Translations under genes and position numbers: made by a program | NCBI RefSeq assembly: GCF_003202035.1 | Contig: NZ_QJKC01000012.1 | Location: 1-64,000 of the forward strand | Direction: 5' to 3' | Length of the DNA: 64,000 bases | Source: Aquitalea magnusonii | GTDB taxonomy: Bacteria; Pseudomonadota; Gammaproteobacteria; Burkholderiales; Chromobacteriaceae | Shown: positions 8,241 through 20,749 of the stretch, in pieces | Layout of the letters: each line of letters begins with the position of its first letter | How positions within the stretch are numbered: position 1 is the stretch's first letter | Notes under the pieces: generated by a model | The model's input: only the letters and a program-made list of their open reading frames with translations | Told to the model about the DNA's origin: nothing | Database searches by the model: none

Positions 8241-8732
8241 CTAGCCATCCAGTGCCGGCAAATCATCGATGGCCAGCATGCTGGCCAGCACATCGACCAC
8301 CAACTGGTGATCCTGCCGTTGCGGCAGGCCGGATACCACGATGGAGCCGATGCAACCGACACCGCGCAGCCGCAGCGGAAAACCACCGCCATGTGTCGCA
8401 TGCTCGGCCAGGGACAAGCCGTTTTTTTCCTGCAAAGTGGTTTGCTGGCGCTGGCAATCCAAACCGACCGCCAGTGAACTGCGTTCAAATTTCTGCACCA
8501 CATTATGCTTGCGGCGGGCCCAGTCTTCATTGTTGGCGCTGGCTCCGGCCATCAGCAGCTGGAAACGCCGTACCTGATTGACGGTAATGACGATGGCCAG
8601 TGCCGCGCCGCGCTGGCGAGCGGCCTCACGCAGGCGACAACCCAGCTCCCACAGCGTATCCCCGTCAAACTGGCTGAACTCCAGCCGCGCCTCCTGCTCG
8701 GCGATGATTTGCAAATCCGCTTCCACACTCAT
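8241..8732 (-). CDS. UPF0303 / haem-degrading-domain (HbpS-like fold) protein
   Basis: A 163-aa cytoplasmic protein of the UPF0303 (yeast YBR137W-like) family, which shares the GlcG/HbpS fold. The centre (WARRKHNVVQKFERSSLAVG) and the glycine-rich end (GGGFPLRLRGVGCIGSIVVSG) are family marks. The ATG at 8732 has an AGGAG site and overlaps the stop of the upstream oxidoreductase by 4 bases, so the two are translationally coupled. No enzyme activity can be assigned; haem-related function is inferred from fold relatives only. Confidence 0.75.
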   Translation of the reverse strand: MSVEADLQIIAEQEARLEFSQFDGDTLWELGCRLREAARQRGAALAIVITVNQVRRFQLLMAGASANNEDWARRKHNVVQKFERSSLAVGLDCQRQQTTLQEKNGLSLAEHATHGGGFPLRLRGVGCIGSIVVSGLPQRQDHQLVVDVLASMLAIDDLPALDG

Positions 8733-9781
8733 GGCAATAGCTCCTGTGCACTCACTTCCCTGCCCTGTGCCGCACTGTATTCAGCACGCTCCAGCCAGTC
8801 CATGACAAGGGTCGCTTGCTGGGCGGTGACCGGATTATCCGCTTCGCCACGGATGGCCGCAGCCAGTTGGCGATAATATGCGCGATAGTCACCTGGCAGA
8901 TTGGGCAGGCTTTCTGTCTGGGGCCCGGCGGCGGCCGGCAGGAAAAGCTGGCCCGGCAAGGGGTCGACACCCCAGCCACTCCCACCCGGCGCTTTGCCCA
9001 GCTTGAGGTCAGCCTCTTGTGTATCGAGCCCGTACTTGGTGTAACTGCCCAGATCACCGTGCACGGCAAAACGGGGAATGCCGCCGCTGACCAGGCAGGA
9101 GCCATGCAAGACCACATGCATTTCCGCATAACGCAGCTGCACATGGAAATAATCAGTTGCTTGTGCTGCTGGTCGCTGCCTGGCCAGATAGGCAGATACG
9201 GCAAGCGGCTGGCCAAACAGTTGCAAGACCTGATCCAGCAGATGCGGACCCAGGTCATACCACAAACCGCTCCCGGCGCCTCCCTGCTCACGCCAGCGCT
9301 GCTGTACTTGAGGCCGGTAGCGATCAAAATGCGCGACAAACTGGCTGATCCTGCCGAGACGGCCACTTGCCAACAAGTGCTGCACGGTCAGGAAGTCGGC
9401 ATCCCAGCGCCGGTTGTGAAATACCGACAGCAGCAGACCCAGCCGCTTGGCCAGCGCATCCAACTGTCGCGCTTGCTCCAGGGTAAGGGTAAAGGGTTTG
9501 TCCACCACCACGTGCTTGCCTGCCAGCAAAGCTGCTTCCGCGTGGGAAAAATGCAGATCATTCGGGGTGGCGATCACCACCAGATCGACCGCCGTATCCT
9601 GCAGGGCCTGTTGCAGGGTGGGCCACTGCCGTAGTGCTGGCCAAGCTGCACTCAGCACATCGGCCTTGCTGCTGACCACACCATAAAGCTGCAAATCCGG
9701 GCAGGCGGAAATCAACGGGGCATGAAAGGTTTTACCGGCATAACCATAGCCGACCAGCACGACATTCAAAGGAGTGGACAT
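8729..9781 (-). CDS. Gfo/Idh/MocA family NAD(P)-dependent oxidoreductase (YdgJ-like)
   Basis: A 350-aa oxidoreductase with an N-terminal Rossmann fold (VVLVGYGYAGKTFHAP near residue 8), the EKP-type motif as VVDKPFTLTLEQA near 95, and a C-terminal substrate domain. It resembles E. coli YdgJ, whose physiological substrate is unsettled. It forms a two-gene unit with the overlapping UPF0303 gene. It is separate in position and sequence from the inositol dehydrogenases later in the window. Confidence 0.8.
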   Translation of the reverse strand: MSTPLNVVLVGYGYAGKTFHAPLISACPDLQLYGVVSSKADVLSAAWPALRQWPTLQQALQDTAVDLVVIATPNDLHFSHAEAALLAGKHVVVDKPFTLTLEQARQLDALAKRLGLLLSVFHNRRWDADFLTVQHLLASGRLGRISQFVAHFDRYRPQVQQRWREQGGAGSGLWYDLGPHLLDQVLQLFGQPLAVSAYLARQRPAAQATDYFHVQLRYAEMHVVLHGSCLVSGGIPRFAVHGDLGSYTKYGLDTQEADLKLGKAPGGSGWGVDPLPGQLFLPAAAGPQTESLPNLPGDYRAYYRQLAAAIRGEADNPVTAQQATLVMDWLERAEYSAAQGREVSAQELLP

Positions 9782-9883
9782 GCATCATCCTGACTGCGCC
9801 ATCTGCAGCAACACAGATAGCTGAGGTTGGTAGGAAGGGAAGAAAGCGACAATGTTAGCGCTATCATACCGAATCGCAGCCAT

Positions 9884-9914
9884 AAAAAAACCCACCGCTC
9901 GCGGTGGGTTTTAG
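9884..9914 (-). terminator. Terminator of the hisZ-purA transcript
   Basis: An 11-bp region AACCCACCGC-TC-GCGGTGGGTT followed on the minus strand by seven Ts lies 15 bases past the purA stop codon. It closes the long housekeeping run. Confidence 0.9.
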
Positions 9915-9928
9915 GGGTCATGCCAGGC

Positions 9929-12408
<2,480 letters not shown>

Positions 12409-12423
12409 ATTCCGGTTTCGACA

Positions 12424-12451
12424 AATAAAAGGCGGGATTCATCACCCCGCC
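12424..12451 (-). terminator. Terminator-like hairpin between hflC and hisZ
   Basis: A stem GGCGGG / CCCGCC with an 8-9 base loop is followed on the minus strand by TTTTATTT. It lies 69-93 bases past hflC and 16 bases before hisZ, so it may terminate hfl transcription partly and reduce readthrough into hisZ-purA. Confidence 0.6.
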
Positions 12452-12464
12452 CTGTTTACGGCAA

Positions 12465-12487
12465 ACTGGCCGGGGTGTCCGGCCAGT
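12465..12487 (-). repeat. Perfect 9-bp inverted repeat after hflC
   Basis: ACTGGCCGG and CCGGCCAGT flank a 5-base loop. With the second hairpin at 12431-12451 this makes a tandem stem-loop in the hflC-hisZ gap. Only three Ts follow on the minus strand, so it may be a processing or stabilising structure, or the first part of a double terminator. Confidence 0.6.
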
Positions 12488-12519
12488 CATGAAAACTGAT
12501 TGTAACTGCCAGGCAGTGC

Positions 12520-13398
12520 TTACCTGCCCTTGCCAGCCGCCGGCGGGTTCTTGAAATACTTGAAGAACTCGCTGTTGGGGTCCAGCACCATCACGTCGTT
12601 CTTGTTCTTGAACGACTCTTTGTAGGCATCCATGCTGCGCCAGAAGGCATAGAACTCCGGGCTGCGCCCATACGCTTCCGCGTAAATTGCGGCCGCCTTG
12701 GCATCGCCCTCGCCTTTGCGTTGCTGTGCCTTGTTGTAGGCATCGGCCAACAGCACATCGCGCTGCTTTTCCGCTTCGGCACGGATGCGCTCGGCCTCGG
12801 CAGCACCTTCGCTACGCAACTGGCTGGCGACGGTACGGCGTTCCGACTGCATGCGGTCGTAGACGGAGCTGCTTATTTTATCCGGAAAATCGACACGTTT
12901 TAAGCGGACATCGAGAATTTCCACGCCTATTTTACGCGCATCTGCGTCTGCGCGCTTGCGAACCGTCTCCATCACCTGGTCGCGTTTGCCGGAAATGACA
13001 TCAGCCACGGTCTTCTGACCGAATTCGGCACGCAATCCGTCGTTGATGGTCTGCTTGAGACGGGCCACGGCAGCATTCTCCGACCCAACGCTCTTGTAGA
13101 ACTGTTCCACATCGACAATGCGCCATTTTACATAGCTATCCACCAGCACGTTTTTCTTCTCGCGCGTATTGAACAGCTCGGGTGCTTCGGCATCGATGGT
13201 CAGGACCCGGCTGTCGAAATAGCGCACATTCTGCAGCAGCGGAATCTTGAACTGGATGCCGGGCTGCTTGATCACCCGTTCCACTTCGCCAAACTGGAAG
13301 ACCATGGCGTACTGGCGTTGGTCAACGGTAAACAGCAACAGGCTGGCAACAAACAGAATACCCAGCACAGCCAGCAGGGTTGGCATGATTTTTTGCAT
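12520..13398 (-). CDS. hflC: HflC, modulator of FtsH protease
   Basis: Band 7/SPFH-domain membrane protein that with HflK forms the large periplasmic-facing complex around FtsH and modulates its proteolysis. The 292 aa have one N-terminal membrane segment (about 4-22, TLLAVLGILFVASLLLF) followed by the SPFH domain and a coiled-coil stretch rich in Glu, Ala and Arg near 200-240. The ATG at 13398 lies one base after the hflK stop; in-frame sequence upstream of it is hflK read in another frame. Confidence 0.95.
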   Translation of the reverse strand: MQKIMPTLLAVLGILFVASLLLFTVDQRQYAMVFQFGEVERVIKQPGIQFKIPLLQNVRYFDSRVLTIDAEAPELFNTREKKNVLVDSYVKWRIVDVEQFYKSVGSENAAVARLKQTINDGLRAEFGQKTVADVISGKRDQVMETVRKRADADARKIGVEILDVRLKRVDFPDKISSSVYDRMQSERRTVASQLRSEGAAEAERIRAEAEKQRDVLLADAYNKAQQRKGEGDAKAAAIYAEAYGRSPEFYAFWRSMDAYKESFKNKNDVMVLDPNSEFFKYFKNPPAAGKGR

Positions 13399-13399
13399 T

Positions 13400-14602
13400 T
13401 CAGTGCTCCCCGCCCAGAATGTCGCGACTACGGCCGAAATCCCGACCATTCTTGTTGCCCCGTGCCGGTGGCGTTGCAGGCGCAGCTGCCGGTGCAGGCG
13501 CGGCGGCAGCCGGTGCAACACTGGCAGGCGCGGCGGGGCTGGCGGCCTGGGTCAGCTTGTCCAGCGGCAGGTAAAGCAGGCTATTGCCATTTTTCTGGTC
13601 GACAATGACCTTGCTGGTGGCACTCATCACTTGTTGCATCATGTCCAGGTAGAGGCGGTCACGCATGACCTTGGGAGCCTTGTTGTATTCAGACAACACT
13701 TGCTTGAAACGGGAGGCATCCCCTTCCGCTTGCGACACCACTTTTTGCTGATAGGCTTCTGCCTCTTGTTCCAGTCTGGCGGCCATACCCTTGGCCTTGG
13801 GCACCACATCGTTGGCGTAAGCCAGGCCTTCGTTGCGTAGCTTGTCCTTGTCCTGACCCGCCTTCACGGCGTCGTCGAAGGCGGCCAGCACCTGCTCGGG
13901 CGGCTGCACGGCATTGATATTGACCTTGGCAATACGCACACCCAGGTCGTAGCGGTCCAGAATATCCTGGATGACTTTCTGCGACTCGGCGGCGATCTGC
14001 GCCCGGCCTTCATTGAGGACGAAATCTACCTTGTTGCGGCCCACCACTTCACGGATGGCGGTTTCGGTTGCCTGCTTCACGATATCGTTGGCATTGCGGT
14101 CGGCAGCGGCATTATTGAACAGGAAGGCCTTGGGATCCTTCACGTCGTACTGCACCGACAATTGCACATCGATGATGTTCTGATCGGCCGTCAGCATCAG
14201 CGATTCTTCCGGCACCTTGTTCTTGGCATTGCTGCGATAGCCCACTTCCACGCTGCGCAGTTCGGTGAGGTTGACGATTTCCACCTTTTCAAAAGGATAA
14301 GGTGCATGCCATTGCAAGCCAGGGTCGGTCACGCGGTTGAAACTGCCCATGCGCAACACCACGCCCTGTTCCTTGGCATCCACGACATAAAAACCGCTAC
14401 CCAGCCATAAGGCTGCCAACACGCCGATTATGGCGACGGCACCGCCCTTGAAGGCGGCACGCGGTTCGGGGCTGGGCTGCTCGCCCGATGGCTTGGCGCC
14501 CAGCAGACGGGCCAGGCGCTGATTGAGATTACGGAAAATTTCGTCAAGGTCCGGCGGACCGTCACTGCCCTGACGTCCCCGATTTGGATCATTCTGCGAC
14601 AT
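13400..14602 (-). CDS. hflK: HflK, modulator of FtsH protease
   Basis: SPFH-domain partner of HflC in the FtsH-associated complex. The 400-aa protein has a Gly/Asp/Asn-rich cytoplasmic N-terminus (SQNDPNRGRQGSDGPPDLDE), a membrane segment near 65-85 (AVAIIGVLAALWLGSGFYVV), the band 7 domain, and a Pro/Ala-rich C-terminal tail. The ATG at 14602 lies 14 bases inside the end of hflX, so translation of the two is probably coupled. A longer frame to 14683 runs through hflX and is rejected. Confidence 0.95.
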   Translation of the reverse strand: MSQNDPNRGRQGSDGPPDLDEIFRNLNQRLARLLGAKPSGEQPSPEPRAAFKGGAVAIIGVLAALWLGSGFYVVDAKEQGVVLRMGSFNRVTDPGLQWHAPYPFEKVEIVNLTELRSVEVGYRSNAKNKVPEESLMLTADQNIIDVQLSVQYDVKDPKAFLFNNAAADRNANDIVKQATETAIREVVGRNKVDFVLNEGRAQIAAESQKVIQDILDRYDLGVRIAKVNINAVQPPEQVLAAFDDAVKAGQDKDKLRNEGLAYANDVVPKAKGMAARLEQEAEAYQQKVVSQAEGDASRFKQVLSEYNKAPKVMRDRLYLDMMQQVMSATSKVIVDQKNGNSLLYLPLDKLTQAASPAAPASVAPAAAAPAPAAAPATPPARGNKNGRDFGRSRDILGGEH

Positions 14603-15719
14603 ATTCGTCTTGTTCTTCGTGTTGGTTATCAGGTGACTGCAAACGTTCGGCAAGTACTGTCCGCAAGAGTTCCAGCCCTTCACCGGTCAGCGCGGAGAGG
14701 CGGACCGCCTGGGCGACCTGCTCCTGATCGCGCTCGATGGCTGCCGGCAGCTGCCGCAAATCGGTCTTGTTCCATACGATCAGTTGCGGCACGCCATCGG
14801 CACCGATTTCTGCCAGCACCTTGTTGACTTCATCAATCTGGACGTCGCGCAGTGGGTTGGAGGAGTCCACCACATGCAACAGCAAATCGGCCTGAATGGT
14901 TTCTTCGAGTGTGGCACGGAAAGCGGCCACCAGGGTATGCGGCAAATCGCGAATGAAACCGACGGTGTCTGAAACGATGATCGAGGTTTCAGTATTGAGA
15001 AACAGCTTGCGGCTAGTGGTATCCAGCGTGGCAAACAACTGGTCGGCGGCATAGCTGCGGGCCTTGGTCAGCGCATTGAACAGCGTTGATTTGCCGGCAT
15101 TGGTGTAGCCGACTATGGAAACCGCAGCGATGCCGGTGCGTTGGCGGCCACGGCGCTGGGTATTGCGCTGTTTTTGCACCTGGGCCAGCCGCTCCTTGAG
15201 CGCCTTGACCCGATTGCCCAGCAGCCGGCGGTCGGTTTCCAGCTGGCTTTCACCCGGTCCACGCAGGCCGATCCCGCCCTTTTGCCGTTCCAGGTGCGTC
15301 CAGCCACGCACCAGCCGGGTGGCGATATGCGACAACTGCGCCAGTTCCACCTGCAATTTGCCTTCGTGGCTGCGGGCACGCTGGGCAAAGATGTCCAGAA
15401 TCAGGCTGGTGCGATCGATCACCCGGCATTGCAGCGCGCGCTCCAGATTGCGCTCCTGCGCTGGCGACAGCTGGTGATTGAAAATCACCACATTGGCACC
15501 GGTGGCCCGCACCATCACCCCGACCTCTTCCACTTTTCCCTTGCCGGCAAACAAGGCAGCGTCGGGTCGCTGGCGCTTGCCCTGGATGATGCCGGTGACA
15601 GTGACATTGGCAGAGCGAACCAGCTCGGCACATTCGGCAACATTTTCCTGATGATCCGGATCACCAAAATCCAGACAGACCAGCACTGCCTGGTCTCCAA
15701 TATCGGGACGATCAAACAC
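14589..15719 (-). CDS. hflX: GTPase HflX, ribosome-associated
   Basis: HflX binds the 50S subunit and splits stalled ribosomes under stress. The protein has the HflX N-terminal domain, a coiled-coil linker, and the G domain with Walker A VGYTNAGKSTLFN, DTVGFI and NKTD motifs. The start is uncertain: a GTG at 15719 (VFDRPDIGDQAV, 376 aa) matches the usual family beginning, while ATGs at 15785 and 15770 would add 17-22 unconserved residues. The frame begins just past a strong hairpin that follows hfq, so expression may depend on readthrough or an internal promoter. Confidence 0.93.
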   Translation of the reverse strand: MFDRPDIGDQAVLVCLDFGDPDHQENVAECAELVRSANVTVTGIIQGKRQRPDAALFAGKGKVEEVGVMVRATGANVVIFNHQLSPAQERNLERALQCRVIDRTSLILDIFAQRARSHEGKLQVELAQLSHIATRLVRGWTHLERQKGGIGLRGPGESQLETDRRLLGNRVKALKERLAQVQKQRNTQRRGRQRTGIAAVSIVGYTNAGKSTLFNALTKARSYAADQLFATLDTTSRKLFLNTETSIIVSDTVGFIRDLPHTLVAAFRATLEETIQADLLLHVVDSSNPLRDVQIDEVNKVLAEIGADGVPQLIVWNKTDLRQLPAAIERDQEQVAQAVRLSALTGEGLELLRTVLAERLQSPDNQHEEQDEYVAE

Positions 15720-15790
15720 TGTATAGACAACCGTAGATGTGGATTCCGCCGTCACGGCAGCTGCAAGCATGCGTGGCAGAATCATGCATG

Positions 15791-15835
15791 AAAAAAGGCC
15801 GTCAAACCGTGTCAGCAAGACACAGCCTGGCGGCC
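15791..15835 (-). terminator. Strong stem-loop with T-run between hfq and hflX
   Basis: On the minus strand GGCCGCCAGGCTGTGTC pairs with GACACGGTTTGACGGCC (17 positions including G-U pairs) around a 5-base loop and is followed by six Ts. It begins 26 bases after the hfq stop codon, and would end most hfq transcripts while leaving some readthrough into hflX-hflK-hflC. Confidence 0.85.
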
Positions 15836-15860
15836 CGCGGGGATGCAGCGATCAGCCTGA

Positions 15861-16118
15861 TCAGGCGTCTTGCTGATCCTGCTTCTGACCCGGATGTTCG
15901 TGCGGGATGTTAACCGGACGGGCCGGAACAACGGTAGAGATGGCATGCTTGTAAACCATCTGGGTAACCGTGTTCTTCAACAGCACTACGTATTGGTCAA
16001 AAGACTCAACCTGACCCTGCAGCTTGATACCGTTCACCAGATAGATGGATACCGGCACATGTTCCTTACGCAGAATATTCAGGAACGGGTCTTGTAACAT
16101 TTGCCCTTTAGAGCTCAT
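15861..16118 (-). CDS. hfq: RNA chaperone Hfq
   Basis: Hexameric Sm-like protein that pairs small RNAs with mRNAs. The 85-aa sequence has the Sm1 region ([21 protein letters not shown]) and the Sm2 YKHAIST motif, and a short polar C-terminus. A GGAGA site precedes the ATG at 16118. It has an 89-base upstream gap after der and is followed by a strong terminator, so it may be a semi-independent unit. Confidence 0.98.
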   Translation of the reverse strand: MSSKGQMLQDPFLNILRKEHVPVSIYLVNGIKLQGQVESFDQYVVLLKNTVTQMVYKHAISTVVPARPVNIPHEHPGQKQDQQDA

Positions 16119-16207
16119 TCGTTTTCTCCGAATCGTTGATTGTTGTATTAAATAATCTTTAAAGCCCGGCTGGCATGCTTATTTTTAGCAGAAAAAAACC
16201 CAGCCTA

Positions 16208-17620
16208 CTATTTTTTACCACTCTTACCCCAGCGTACTTCCTTCTCGCGCCCACGCAGCTTGGACATCGGTTTCGGTTTGGCCCGGGACTTTTCCTTGGA
16301 TTCTTCAGTATCGAAGGGGTTTTCCGAGGTTTTGTACTGTACACGCAACGGCGTGCCCTGCAGTTTGAACACCTTGCGGAAGGTATGTTCCAGATAACGC
16401 GTGTAACTGGCCGGGATCGCATCCAGTGCATTGCCATGAATCACGATGATAGGTGGATTCATGCCGCCCTGGTGAGCATAACGCATCTTGGGGCGCATCA
16501 GACCCGAGCGCGGCGGTGCCTGACGTTCCACTGCAACATTCAGCACCCGTGTCAGCTTGGGCGTGGCCAGCTTGACCATGGCAGCCTGGTAGGCTTCATC
16601 GATGGACTTGAACAGGTCGGTCACACCACGGCCTTCGATGGCCGAGATGTAATGGAACTTGGCGAAGTCGAGGAAGCTGATCTTGCGGGCGATTTCCCGC
16701 TTCACGGTTTCCTTTTTCTCGAAGTCCAGATTGTCCCACTTGTTCACCGCCACCACCAAGGCGCGACCTGCTTCCAGCGCGAAACCGGCGATGGTGGCAT
16801 CCTGCTCGGAGATGTCCAGTTGCGCATCCAGTACCAGCACCGCCACGTTGGCATCTTCGATGGCCTTCATGGTCTTGATGATGGAGAACTTTTCGATGGC
16901 TTCGCTGACCTTGCCACGACGCCGCACGCCGGCGGTGTCGATAATGGTATAGGTATGGTCATCCCGCTCGAAATCAATATAGATGCTGTCGCGCGTGGTA
17001 CCGGCCTGGTCAAAGGCGATGACGCGCTCTTCACCGAGAATGGCGTTGACCAGGGTCGACTTGCCGACATTGGGACGACCGATCACGGCGAATTTGGGAT
17101 GGTAGCGGGCTTCTTCTTCCACTTCGTCAGGGAAGTCTTCCAGCACCATTTCCATCAGTTCGCGCACACCATCGCCATGCGCGGCAGAAATCACCAGCGG
17201 CTGGCCCAGGGCCAGCTCGTGGAATTCCGCGCTGGCAATGGCGTGGCTGATGCCTTCGGCCTTGTTGACCACCAGGAAGACCGGGCGGTCGATCTGGCGC
17301 AGGCGATTGGCGATGATCTTGTCCTGGGGGGTGATGCCGGTACGGCCATCCACCAGGAATACCACGGCATCGGCTTCGTCCACGGCCTGCAGGGTCTGCT
17401 TGGCCATTTCGAACAGAATGCCTTCATCCACTACCGGCTCAAAACCGCCGGTGTCGACCACCAGATAGGGTTTGCCGCCCACTCGACCATGGCCGTAATG
17501 GCGGTCGCGGGTCAGGCCAGGCTGGTCGGCGACCAGGGCGTCACGGCTGCGGGTCAGCCGGTTGAAAAGGGTCGACTTGCCCACATTGGGGCGGCCGACC
17601 AGCGCTACGGTAGGTTTCAT
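16208..17620 (-). CDS. der: GTPase Der (EngA), ribosome assembly factor
   Basis: Essential double-GTPase for 50S subunit maturation. Two G domains are seen: [16 protein letters not shown] at the N-terminus and [16 protein letters not shown] near 180, each with DTGGF/DTAGV and NKxD-type motifs (NKAEG, NKWD), followed by a KH-like C-terminal domain and a basic tail. Length (470 aa) is normal. It starts 11 bases after bamB. Confidence 0.97.
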   Translation of the reverse strand: MKPTVALVGRPNVGKSTLFNRLTRSRDALVADQPGLTRDRHYGHGRVGGKPYLVVDTGGFEPVVDEGILFEMAKQTLQAVDEADAVVFLVDGRTGITPQDKIIANRLRQIDRPVFLVVNKAEGISHAIASAEFHELALGQPLVISAAHGDGVRELMEMVLEDFPDEVEEEARYHPKFAVIGRPNVGKSTLVNAILGEERVIAFDQAGTTRDSIYIDFERDDHTYTIIDTAGVRRRGKVSEAIEKFSIIKTMKAIEDANVAVLVLDAQLDISEQDATIAGFALEAGRALVVAVNKWDNLDFEKKETVKREIARKISFLDFAKFHYISAIEGRGVTDLFKSIDEAYQAAMVKLATPKLTRVLNVAVERQAPPRSGLMRPKMRYAHQGGMNPPIIVIHGNALDAIPASYTRYLEHTFRKVFKLQGTPLRVQYKTSENPFDTEESKEKSRAKPKPMSKLRGREKEVRWGKSGKK

Positions 17621-17631
17621 GGTTACAGCTT

Positions 17632-18771
17632 TTACTCAATAGACAGCAGCGACAGGCGACCATTATTCCCCTGTACCAGGGCAGATGCGCCCAGGGAGAT
17701 GGGCTGGGCGGTTGCGCCTTCGCTGCCAAGTTTCACACGGCCCACCAGGCTGCCGCTTTCATTGGACAGCAGGTGGCCATAGCCTTCACCATCGATCACC
17801 AGGACAAAACGTCCGAGCATGGCGGGGCCGGATACATTGCGGAATTTCAGGGCATCGGTCTTCCACAGGCTGCGACCGGTACTGCGGTCATAGGCCCAGA
17901 CCGAGCCGTCTTCCGCAGTCACATACAATTTGCTGCCATCCAGCGCCACTCCGCGGCTGGAGGACTGTTCGCGTGCCCACATCAGGCTGCCGCTCTTGGC
18001 ATCGAAGCAGGCGACACGCCCCTGATAGGCGACGCTGCAGACCTGCCCGCCGTCATAGACCGGACGGCTGGTGATGTCGGTGATGCGTTCCAGCTCGGTT
18101 GCACCGCGCGGGTTGGCCACCACGCCTTCCCACAGCGTATTGCCGTTGGCCGGGCTGATGATGTCCAGCTTGCCGCCAGGCAGGCCGACCATGACGGCTT
18201 CGTTACCCACGGCTTGCATGGAGCCGGTGTTGCGCACCAGCAGTTGCGGCTGGGCATGGGCAATCGACCATTGCTGCTTGCCGTCCGCCAGGCTGAAACC
18301 GGTCAGGCGACCATCATTGCTGCGTACCACCACCATGCCACCGGCGATTTGCGGTGCTTCCAGCAGCACGCTGGTGAGCGATTGTTCCCACAGCGTCTTG
18401 CCGCTGCTGCGATCCACCGCCAGCAGCGTGCCTTCCTGGGTTCCCAGCACAACGGTGTCACCAGCCACGGCCACGCCGGATGACAGCTGGCGCTTGAGCG
18501 CGACATCAGCGCTGACCCGGCCGCTCAGTGCATCCACCGTGCGCACATGGCCGGAAGGGTCGGCCGCCACGACATTGCCATTGGCGTATACCGGGATAAA
18601 GCCGCTGTCGGAGGCTGCTTGCGACAGCGTCCATTTCACATTCAAGGCCTGGATGGGCTTGATGGCCGCCAGCGGTGTGGGTTTTGCAGCGGAAGAACTT
18701 TCAAACCAGCTGGCGCAGCCGGCCAGCATGAACGAGGAAAGAACAGCAGTAACCAGCAGTTGGCGGCGCAT
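17632..18771 (-). CDS. bamB: Outer membrane protein assembly factor BamB (lipoprotein)
   Basis: Beta-propeller lipoprotein of the BAM complex that helps fold outer-membrane barrels. The N-terminal signal ends in the lipobox LAGC (Cys19), and PQQ-like repeat blades run through the 379-aa protein. A GGGAGG site 7 bases before the ATG at 18771 fixes that start; an in-frame TTG one codon earlier is too close to the upstream stop. It directly follows the YfgM-like gene and precedes der, the standard order. Confidence 0.95.
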   Translation of the reverse strand: MRRQLLVTAVLSSFMLAGCASWFESSSAAKPTPLAAIKPIQALNVKWTLSQAASDSGFIPVYANGNVVAADPSGHVRTVDALSGRVSADVALKRQLSSGVAVAGDTVVLGTQEGTLLAVDRSSGKTLWEQSLTSVLLEAPQIAGGMVVVRSNDGRLTGFSLADGKQQWSIAHAQPQLLVRNTGSMQAVGNEAVMVGLPGGKLDIISPANGNTLWEGVVANPRGATELERITDITSRPVYDGGQVCSVAYQGRVACFDAKSGSLMWAREQSSSRGVALDGSKLYVTAEDGSVWAYDRSTGRSLWKTDALKFRNVSGPAMLGRFVLVIDGEGYGHLLSNESGSLVGRVKLGSEGATAQPISLGASALVQGNNGRLSLLSIE

Positions 18772-18774
18772 CAA

Positions 18775-19404
18775 TTAACCTCCCAGTGCGTCGAGTTTGG
18801 TCTGTATGAACTGGCGGTTGGGCGATTCGCCTACCAGTTTGGCCAGGGCGGCCTTATAAGCATCACGCGCCGCGGCCTTGTCGCCCTTGGCTGCATGCAC
18901 GTCACCCTTTTGATCGAGGAACAGCGCATCAAATGCACTTGGATGCGCCTGGCCCAGTTCGGCAATCGCTGCATCATAACGCTTTTGGTCGAGCTCGATG
19001 GTGGCCAGACGCAAATGCGCCACGGCCACCATGGATTCGTCCTTCACGTTTTGCACCACCCAGGACAGCTGGGCCTGGGCAGTGGCCAGATCATTCTTTT
19101 CGAACGCCACCTTGGCAGCCAGCAAGGCGGCATCTGCCGCATAGGCCGTACCAGCATAATCCGACTGCAGCAAGCCGGCTGCGCCTTTCACCTTGGCCAG
19201 GTCCTGGCTCTGCGCAGCCTGCTCGACATCCGCAAACACCACGGCGGCCTTGCTGGCCTGTGCGTTCTGGTAATAGCCGAAAGCCTTGTAACCCAGATAA
19301 GCCACGCTGATGGCCACTACCGCGCCGCTGATGAGCTTGCCCCACTGTTGCCAGAAGGCCTTCATGGAGTCGATCTGTTCCTGTTCCTGCAAGTCGTACG
19401 CCAT
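18775..19404 (-). CDS. yfgM: YfgM-like tetratricopeptide membrane protein
   Basis: A 209-aa inner-membrane protein with a short cytoplasmic N-terminus (AYDLQEQEQIDSMKAFWQQW), one membrane segment near 24-44 and a periplasmic TPR-like helical domain. E. coli YfgM associates with the SecYEG translocon and PpiD. Location between hisS and bamB matches the family synteny. It begins 17 bases after hisS. Confidence 0.9.
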   Translation of the reverse strand: MAYDLQEQEQIDSMKAFWQQWGKLISGAVVAISVAYLGYKAFGYYQNAQASKAAVVFADVEQAAQSQDLAKVKGAAGLLQSDYAGTAYAADAALLAAKVAFEKNDLATAQAQLSWVVQNVKDESMVAVAHLRLATIELDQKRYDAAIAELGQAHPSAFDALFLDQKGDVHAAKGDKAAARDAYKAALAKLVGESPNRQFIQTKLDALGG

Positions 19405-19421
19405 GGCGCACCCCCCTTATA

Positions 19422-20693
19422 TCAAGCCTTGATAGCGGCAATGGTCGAAGCTACCTGGTCGAGCGCCACCGTCTGCTGTGCGGCATCGGCACGCATCGGT
19501 TTGACGACGGCCTGACCGGCAGCCATTTCGTTTTCACCGATGATGACGGCAAATTCCGCACCGCTGCCATCGGCCTTTTTCATTTGCGACTTGAAGCTGC
19601 CCTCACCCAGATGCTGGATGACCGACAGGCCGGCCGTGCGCAGTTGCTGTGCCAGCTTCATGGCATACATGGCCGCACCGGCGCCCTGCTGCACGATGTA
19701 GACATCGACGCTGCGGGCAGCGGGCAGCAGGCCCTTGTCCTGCAGCAGCAGCAGGACCCGCTCCAGGCCCATGCCAAAACCGATGCCAGGTGCCGGCTTG
19801 CCGCCCAGCTGTTCGATCAGGCCGTCATAGCGACCGCCGGCACACACCGTGCCCTGGGCGCCCAGCTCGGTGGTGACCCACTCGAATACCGATTGATTGT
19901 AATAATCCAGGCCACGCACCAGCCGCGGATTTTCCACGAACTCGATGCCCAGACTGGCGATCATGCTCTTCCAGCCTTCGTAGTGAGCGCGTGAGGCTTC
20001 GCCCAGGTAATCGGACAGGCGCGGGGCCTTGTCGGCCATGTCCTGCAAGGCCGGGTTCTTGGTATCCAGCACGCGCAGCGGGTTGGTGTACAGCCGGCGC
20101 TTGCCGTCTTCGTCCAGGATGTCGACAAAGCCTTCCAGATAGGCAATCAGTGCCTGGCGATGTTGCGCACGTTCTTCGGCATTGCCCAGCGAGTTGATTT
20201 CCAGGCGCACATACTGGCTCAGGCCCAGGCGCTGCCACAGGTCGGCGGTCATGGCGATGATTTCGGCGTCGATATCCGGGCCGGCAAAGCCCAGCGCCTC
20301 GATGCCCATCTGGTGGAACTGGCGGTAGCGGCCTTTCTGCGGTTTTTCGTGGCGGAACATCGGGCCCATGTACCACAGCTTTTGCGTGGTGTTGTACAGC
20401 AGGGTGTGTTCGACCACCGCACGCAGGGTGCCGGCCGTGCCTTCCGGGCGCAGGGTCAGGCTGTCGCCGTTGAGGCTGTCGATGAAGGTATACATTTCCT
20501 TTTCGACCACATCGGTCACTTCGCCGATGGCGCGCACAAACAGCGGGGTGGTTTCCACGATGGGCGTGCGGATGTTCTGATAGCCATAGTCGGCCAGCAG
20601 CTTGCGCAGCACACCTTCAAAATATTCCCATTGGTAGGATTCGGCGGGCAGCACATCATTCATGCCCTTGATTGCCTGCAATTTTTGCGCCAT
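19422..20693 (-). CDS. hisS: Histidyl-tRNA synthetase
   Basis: Class II synthetase charging tRNA-His. The 423-aa protein starts [15 protein letters not shown], has motif 2-type residues ([15 protein letters not shown] near 110-125), the HisRS signature [14 protein letters not shown] near 255, [11 protein letters not shown] near 305, and a C-terminal anticodon-binding domain. The frame is open far upstream, but that part is ispG out of frame, so the ATG at 20693 is the start. Confidence 0.97.
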   Translation of the reverse strand: MAQKLQAIKGMNDVLPAESYQWEYFEGVLRKLLADYGYQNIRTPIVETTPLFVRAIGEVTDVVEKEMYTFIDSLNGDSLTLRPEGTAGTLRAVVEHTLLYNTTQKLWYMGPMFRHEKPQKGRYRQFHQMGIEALGFAGPDIDAEIIAMTADLWQRLGLSQYVRLEINSLGNAEERAQHRQALIAYLEGFVDILDEDGKRRLYTNPLRVLDTKNPALQDMADKAPRLSDYLGEASRAHYEGWKSMIASLGIEFVENPRLVRGLDYYNQSVFEWVTTELGAQGTVCAGGRYDGLIEQLGGKPAPGIGFGMGLERVLLLLQDKGLLPAARSVDVYIVQQGAGAAMYAMKLAQQLRTAGLSVIQHLGEGSFKSQMKKADGSGAEFAVIIGENEMAAGQAVVKPMRADAAQQTVALDQVASTIAAIKA

Positions 20694-20749
20694 TTGTTCA
20701 GTTCTTCTTGCTATTCGATTGATCTTGTCAGCGGAGCCAGCCGGTCCGC

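Noticed and set aside
16175-17782. A 535-codon plus-strand frame opposite der
   Set aside because: Der is conserved along its full length on the other strand; the antisense protein is compositionally odd.
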